A stretch of DNA of 64,000 bases. Source: Enterococcus lactis. Lineage in GTDB: Bacteria; Bacillota; Bacilli; Lactobacillales; Enterococcaceae. The notes beneath the pieces were generated by a model. It saw only the letters and a program-made list of their open reading frames with translations. It did not search any database and was not told the DNA's origin. A program made the translations under genes and the position numbers. Every line of letters starts with the position of its first letter. Within the stretch, counting starts at the first letter, position 1. The stretch lies in assembly GCF_015751045.1 (NCBI RefSeq), contig NZ_BNJW01000018.1:1-64000 (forward strand), given 5' to 3'. Positions 60,286-64,000 of this stretch are shown here, in pieces.

Positions 60286-62661
60286 ATGATCAAACAGTCA
60301 AAAATATCTGTGCGGCACTTAGTAGAATTTATTTTGCGACGTGGAAGTATCGACAATCGTAAAAAAAGTAGCCATACTGCATTAGAAGGAGCAAGAATCC
60401 ACCGCAAGCTCCAAAAAGATGCGGGAGAAGACTATGAAAAAGAAGTCTTTTTAAAAACAACAGTTCCATTAGATGAATATCACCTGATCGTTGAAGGCCG
60501 TGCAGACGGTATTTTCAAAAGAGATGGTATTTATTATATAGATGAAATCAAAACCTCCGAGCCACGATTTGAAGATTTAGAACCAGAACAAGTGGAACTT
60601 TTCTTTCATCAAGCAAGGGTGTATGCCTATATCTATAGTCAAGAACATGATTTACAAGAAATAAATCTGCAATTGACTTACTTTCAGACGGCTGAAGAAG
60701 TGATTACGAGAAAGGTCGAACATCAGACAAGAGAGCAGTTAGAAACTTTTTTTAAAAAACTGACTGAAGATTATAAAGAATGGCTTGTTTTTCAAGAAAA
60801 CTGGCGCACTGTACGCAATGCCTCTTTGATGGCTTTGAAATTCCCCCATGATGAGTATAGGAAAGGCCAGCGTGAACTAGCGGTAGCTGCTTATAAAACA
60901 ATCCGTACGAAACAGAAATTGTTTGTAGAAGCACCTACCGGAACAGGAAAAACAATCTCTACGTTATTCCCCGCTTTGAAAGCTGTAGGGGAAGAAGAGG
61001 GAGAAAAGATCTTTTATCTAACAGCCAAATCAATAACTAGACAAGTAGCTGAAGATGCCATGACAGCATTAAAAGATACTGGAGCTGAAGTAAAAAGTGT
61101 CACTTTGACGGCTAAAGATAAGATCTGCTTTTTAGATGAGACGACCTGTAATCCAGATCAGTGCCCGTATGCCAATGGTTATTACAATCGTATCAACGAA
61201 GGGTTATGGGATCTTTTGAATCATGAGAATCAGATCACTCGAGAAGTCATCGAAACTTATGCAAGAAAGCATACACTTTGTCCTTTCGAACTATCATTAG
61301 ATGTCAGTATCTGGTGCGACGTGATCATTGGGGATTACAATTATTTGTTTGATCCTACTGTTTATTTAAGACGTTTTTTTGAAGATGAAAAAAACGAGGA
61401 TTATCTGTTTTTGATTGATGAGGCACATAATTTGGTGAATCGTTCCCGAGAGATGTATTCGGCAGAACTATCTTATGAAAAAACAAAACGAAGTAAGGAA
61501 GCTATACCAAAGGAATTCAAAAAACTCCATCGTCGTTTCAACAAACTATTGAAAGAATTTGATACGATCCGAGAAATAGCAAAAGAAGATCATTGGGATT
61601 ATCATCATCAAAAAGCACCAGCTGAATCTTTAGTAAAGGCAGGTTATCAATTAAGCGAAAAAATCAAAGAATGGCTAGCAGAATTTCCTGAGCATCCATC
61701 ACAAGAACAATTGCTTCCTTATTACTTTGATTTGCTTCATTTTTTGAAGGTCAGTGAATTTTATGATGATCACTATGAAACAACGGTCGAAAAAACGTAT
61801 CACGATCTGATAGTAAAAGAGTTTTGTATTGATCCAAGCTTGTTTCTTGAGCAGTCGTTGGATAAAGGAAGAAGCAGTATCCTTTTTTCTGCGAGTTTTT
61901 CACCTCTATCTTATTATCAGGAAACACTGGGCGGACAAAAAAGTCTCGCTTACAAACTGCCGAGTCCTTTCCCAGAAGGAAACCAGCAAGTTTTCATTGC
62001 AAATTACTTAGAGACGACTTATCGAAAAAGGGAACAAAGTCTGGCAAAATTAGTTGAGACGATCCATGCTTTTGCTGATGGAAAGGTCGGAAATTATTTC
62101 GTTTTCTTTCCTTCTTATCAATATTTAGACCTTGCGGCGGAAGCATTCAAACAGCAATATCCTGACAGCAATGTGCTGATCCAAGAAACGGACATGAATG
62201 AAGAAGAACGCGAACGATTTTTAGCAAAATTCCAAGCAGATCCCGATGAAACATTGATAGGATTTTGTGTACTTGGTGGGATTTTTTCAGAAGGAATCGA
62301 TTTGAGAGGGAACCGATTGATCGGCAGTATGATCGTAGGTGTAGGGTTGCCGCAGATGAATCATGAGCAGGAACTGATCAAATCATATTATGATGAGAAG
62401 GAACACCTTGGATTTGCTTACGCTTATCAGCTTCCTGGAATGAACAAAGTCTTGCAAGCTGGTGGTCGAGTGATTCGTGGCATGGCGGATCAAGGAATCG
62501 TGGTATTGGCAGATCAACGATTTGCTCGTTTCTCTTATCGACGTTTATTCCCACAACATTGGCAAACAGCAAGAGAAGTACGAAGTGTTGGAGAATTGGA
62601 AGAAGGAATACAGCGTTTTTGGTCATCCAAAGAAGCAGTAAATGAAAAAAACGAGGGATGA
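60286..62661 (+). CDS. RecB-like nuclease fused to XPD/DinG-type Fe-S helicase
   Basis: A 791-aa fusion. The N-terminal 150 residues carry a PD-(D/E)XK RecB-like nuclease pattern: His39 in GARIHRKLQ, Asp74 in EGRADG, Glu87 and Lys89 in DEIKT, and Gln109 in FHQARVYAY. Next is a superfamily 2 helicase of the Rad3/XPD/DinG type with Walker A APTGTGKT (near 217-224), four cysteines placed for a 4Fe-4S cluster (KICFLDE, TTCNPDQCPY, HTLCPFE), DEAH (LIDEAHNL) and QAGGRVIRG. This suggests unwinding plus cutting in DNA repair, but no partner genes are nearby. ATG 60286 is 8 nt after AGAGG. Confidence 0.92.
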   Translation: MIKQSKISVRHLVEFILRRGSIDNRKKSSHTALEGARIHRKLQKDAGEDYEKEVFLKTTVPLDEYHLIVEGRADGIFKRDGIYYIDEIKTSEPRFEDLEPEQVELFFHQARVYAYIYSQEHDLQEINLQLTYFQTAEEVITRKVEHQTREQLETFFKKLTEDYKEWLVFQENWRTVRNASLMALKFPHDEYRKGQRELAVAAYKTIRTKQKLFVEAPTGTGKTISTLFPALKAVGEEEGEKIFYLTAKSITRQVAEDAMTALKDTGAEVKSVTLTAKDKICFLDETTCNPDQCPYANGYYNRINEGLWDLLNHENQITREVIETYARKHTLCPFELSLDVSIWCDVIIGDYNYLFDPTVYLRRFFEDEKNEDYLFLIDEAHNLVNRSREMYSAELSYEKTKRSKEAIPKEFKKLHRRFNKLLKEFDTIREIAKEDHWDYHHQKAPAESLVKAGYQLSEKIKEWLAEFPEHPSQEQLLPYYFDLLHFLKVSEFYDDHYETTVEKTYHDLIVKEFCIDPSLFLEQSLDKGRSSILFSASFSPLSYYQETLGGQKSLAYKLPSPFPEGNQQVFIANYLETTYRKREQSLAKLVETIHAFADGKVGNYFVFFPSYQYLDLAAEAFKQQYPDSNVLIQETDMNEEERERFLAKFQADPDETLIGFCVLGGIFSEGIDLRGNRLIGSMIVGVGLPQMNHEQELIKSYYDEKEHLGFAYAYQLPGMNKVLQAGGRVIRGMADQGIVVLADQRFARFSYRRLFPQHWQTAREVRSVGELEEGIQRFWSSKEAVNEKNEG

Positions 62662-62687
62662 CAGATGTCAGCCTCGTTTTTTTCATT
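62641..62687. terminator. Convergent terminator built from the ends of two genes
   Basis: A perfect 16-bp stem (62641-62656 with 62672-62687) begins inside the last codons of the helicase gene and ends at the stop codon of the facing YajQ gene. Each arm carries a run of seven A or T, so it can act in both directions. Confidence 0.92.
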
Positions 62688-63177
62688 AACGATAGTTAGT
62701 GAATTGCAACTCGATTGGTAAGTCAAGTTTACGTAATAAAGCAATCACAGCTTGAAGATCATCACGGTTTTTACCTGTCACTCTAATCTGATCTTCTTGG
62801 ATTTGTGCTTTTACTTTCAGTTTTTCATTTTTGATAGCTGTAGTGATTTTTTTCGCGTTTTCGCGATCGATTCCGTTGACCAGATCGGCAGTTTGACGAG
62901 CTTTGCCACCTAGCGCGTGTTCCGATTCGGAAAAATGGATATTTTTGATTGGCACATTTCTTTTGATCAACTTACCAAATAATACATCTTTGATCTGTTC
63001 GATTTTGAAATCATCATCGCTCAAGACAACTAGATTGCTGTTCTCTAATTTGATTTCTACCGTAGAATCCTTGAAGTCAAATCGATTAGTCAATTCTTTT
63101 GTTGTTTGCTGAATCGCATTTTTTACTTCTTCTGTATTGACTTCTGATACAATGTCGAAGCTAGCATCTTTTGCCAT
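62686..63177 (-). CDS. YajQ family nucleotide-binding protein
   Basis: A 163-aa protein of the YajQ (UPF0234) family with two ferredoxin-like RNA-binding-type folds. The N-terminus [19 protein letters not shown] and the C-terminus [14 protein letters not shown] are diagnostic. Family members bind nucleotides, and in some Gram-negative species cyclic di-GMP; whether that holds in enterococci is doubtful. ATG 63177 follows AGGAGGG. Its stop codon is part of the shared terminator. Confidence 0.95.
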   Translation of the reverse strand: MAKDASFDIVSEVNTEEVKNAIQQTTKELTNRFDFKDSTVEIKLENSNLVVLSDDDFKIEQIKDVLFGKLIKRNVPIKNIHFSESEHALGGKARQTADLVNGIDRENAKKITTAIKNEKLKVKAQIQEDQIRVTGKNRDDLQAVIALLRKLDLPIELQFTNYR

Positions 63178-63349
63178 AAGAACCCTCCTGATATACGTAT
63201 AAGTTTACTATACATCTATCTTATCATAGGAATGGGGCAGATTCTTACTTGTTTGCTAAAATTCTTCTCATTTGAGTTCGAAGTATTTTATTTTAATAGA
63301 TAAACTGTTATTCTTACATTTGGAATAACAAAGTAGAGGAGAGGTGCTT

Positions 63350-64000
63350 GTGAGCAAAATTATGACTGCGTATCATAAAAATGAAAGATTAAAGAAAATA
63401 GTGGTTATTTTGATAACCGGATTGACCGCTGCGGTCGCTTTAAATTATTTTTTGATTCCAGCCAATGTCTTTTCTGCAGGGATGAATGGGATCGCTCAAA
63501 TCATTTCCTCGCTTTTATATGAATGGTTTCATATCAAGGTAGACACAGGAACATTTATTTTTATTTTGAATATCCCTGTGTTTGTATTAGGGTTTCTCAA
63601 AGTAGGAAAACGAGCAACGATCCTTAGTTTTGTGAACGTTGTATGCGTATCAGTGATGACGATGCTACTTCCAGTCGGACAGATTACTGATAATATTTTG
63701 ATGAATGCCTTAGTAGGCGGTGTCTTATTAGGTCTTGGCGTAGGCTTATCTTTAAAAATGGGCTTTACAACTGGTGGGATGGACATCATCTCTCTTGTGC
63801 TTTCACAAACAACTGGAAAAACAGTCGGAAATTACATGCTGATTCTAAATGGGATCATTGTAGTCATCGCAGGCTTCTTCTTTAACTGGGAAAGTGCCTT
63901 GTATACGATTATTTCCATTTATGCAATGACTCAAGTGATTGATGCCATCCATACGAGTCATCAAAAAGTAACAGCGATGATCGTGACCGTCAAACCGGAA
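63350..64000 (+). CDS. YitT family membrane protein (3' end outside window)
   Basis: An open frame of 217 codons that continues past the window edge. The start is GTG 63350 after AGGAGAGG; ATG 63362 is a possible alternative. It has about five hydrophobic segments, beginning with a conserved ALNYFLIPANVFSAGMNGIAQ, then FTTGGMDIISL, and after the membrane part the start of the cytoplasmic domain (KVTAMIVTVKPE). This is the pattern of the YitT/DUF2179 family, whose function is not known. A possible promoter (TTGAGT 63273) precedes it. Confidence 0.88.
   Translation, partial: MSKIMTAYHKNERLKKIVVILITGLTAAVALNYFLIPANVFSAGMNGIAQIISSLLYEWFHIKVDTGTFIFILNIPVFVLGFLKVGKRATILSFVNVVCVSVMTMLLPVGQITDNILMNALVGGVLLGLGVGLSLKMGFTTGGMDIISLVLSQTTGKTVGNYMLILNGIIVVIAGFFFNWESALYTIISIYAMTQVIDAIHTSHQKVTAMIVTVKPE

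Noticed and set aside
62903-63112. 69-codon rightward frame inside the YajQ gene
   Set aside because: It is a shadow frame on the opposite strand of a well-recognised protein.

Overview
This window is a chromosomal core region from a low-GC lactic acid Firmicute. It is almost certainly an Enterococcus, most likely of the E. faecium group. I base this on the AT-rich codon use, strong AGGAGG-type ribosome sites, PurR boxes of the Bacillus/Lactococcus type, UPF0223/YlaN/YlbF/YlbG families, and gene order shared with Bacillus subtilis (ylaN-ftsW-pycA and ylbC/F/G-rsmD-coaD-ylbL-comE-holA-rpsT). The species call is inference. I see no rRNA, tRNA, CRISPR array, insertion sequence or prophage.

Layout. 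(i) 1-2.6 kb: a guanine-type purine riboswitch with an attenuator controls xpt-pbuX (xanthine salvage). (ii) 2.6-16.2 kb: the de novo purine pathway in two PurR-box-controlled units, purEKB and purCSQLFMNHD, separated by an unknown gene on the opposite strand. (iii) 16.3-17.3 kb: an aldo/keto reductase. (iv) 17.4-25.5 kb: a sugar-sensing and uptake locus. A lipoprotein sugar-binding protein, a YesM-type histidine kinase and a YesN/AraC-type response regulator point left; a ChvE/GguA/GguB-like ABC importer points right. The response regulator is split by a 1-nt frameshift. A catabolite-repression (cre) site and a direct repeat lie in the divergent promoter region. (v) 25.7-28.3 kb: guaC with a PurR box, then a MocR-type regulator. 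(vi) 28.8-33.9 kb: the pyruvate dehydrogenase operon, whose E2 has two almost identical lipoyl domains. (vii) 34.1-44.2 kb: UPF0223, inositol monophosphatase family, typA, recQ, ylaN, ftsW and pyruvate carboxylase. (viii) 44.2-53.4 kb: ylbC-like, ylbF, ylbG, rsmD, coaD, ylbL-like, comEA-comEB-comEC and holA. (ix) 53.4-60 kb, mostly leftward: rpsT, an unknown gene, a small membrane protein too short for routine calling, a UPF0756 membrane protein, a P1B-4 metal-exporting ATPase with Fur/PerR-like operators, uppP, a histidine phosphatase and an MBL-fold hydrolase. (x) 60.3-64 kb: a RecB-like nuclease/XPD-like helicase fusion, a YajQ-family protein and a truncated YitT-family membrane protein at the edge.

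Together the left third makes and salvages purines: IMP synthesis, xanthine uptake and conversion, and GMP to IMP by GuaC, linked by PurR boxes and the riboswitch. Pyruvate dehydrogenase and pyruvate carboxylase set the fate of pyruvate. The sugar locus looks like a three-component sensor (binding protein, kinase, regulator) controlling its own importer. No clear defence or mobile system is present. The most notable items are the frameshifted three-component sensor, a decayed SGNH-hydrolase tail in frame behind comEA, an in-frame stop between a good ribosome site and comEA, the 234-bp lipoyl-domain duplication, the Fur/PerR-like operators on the metal ATPase, and a convergent terminator built from the last codons of two genes.
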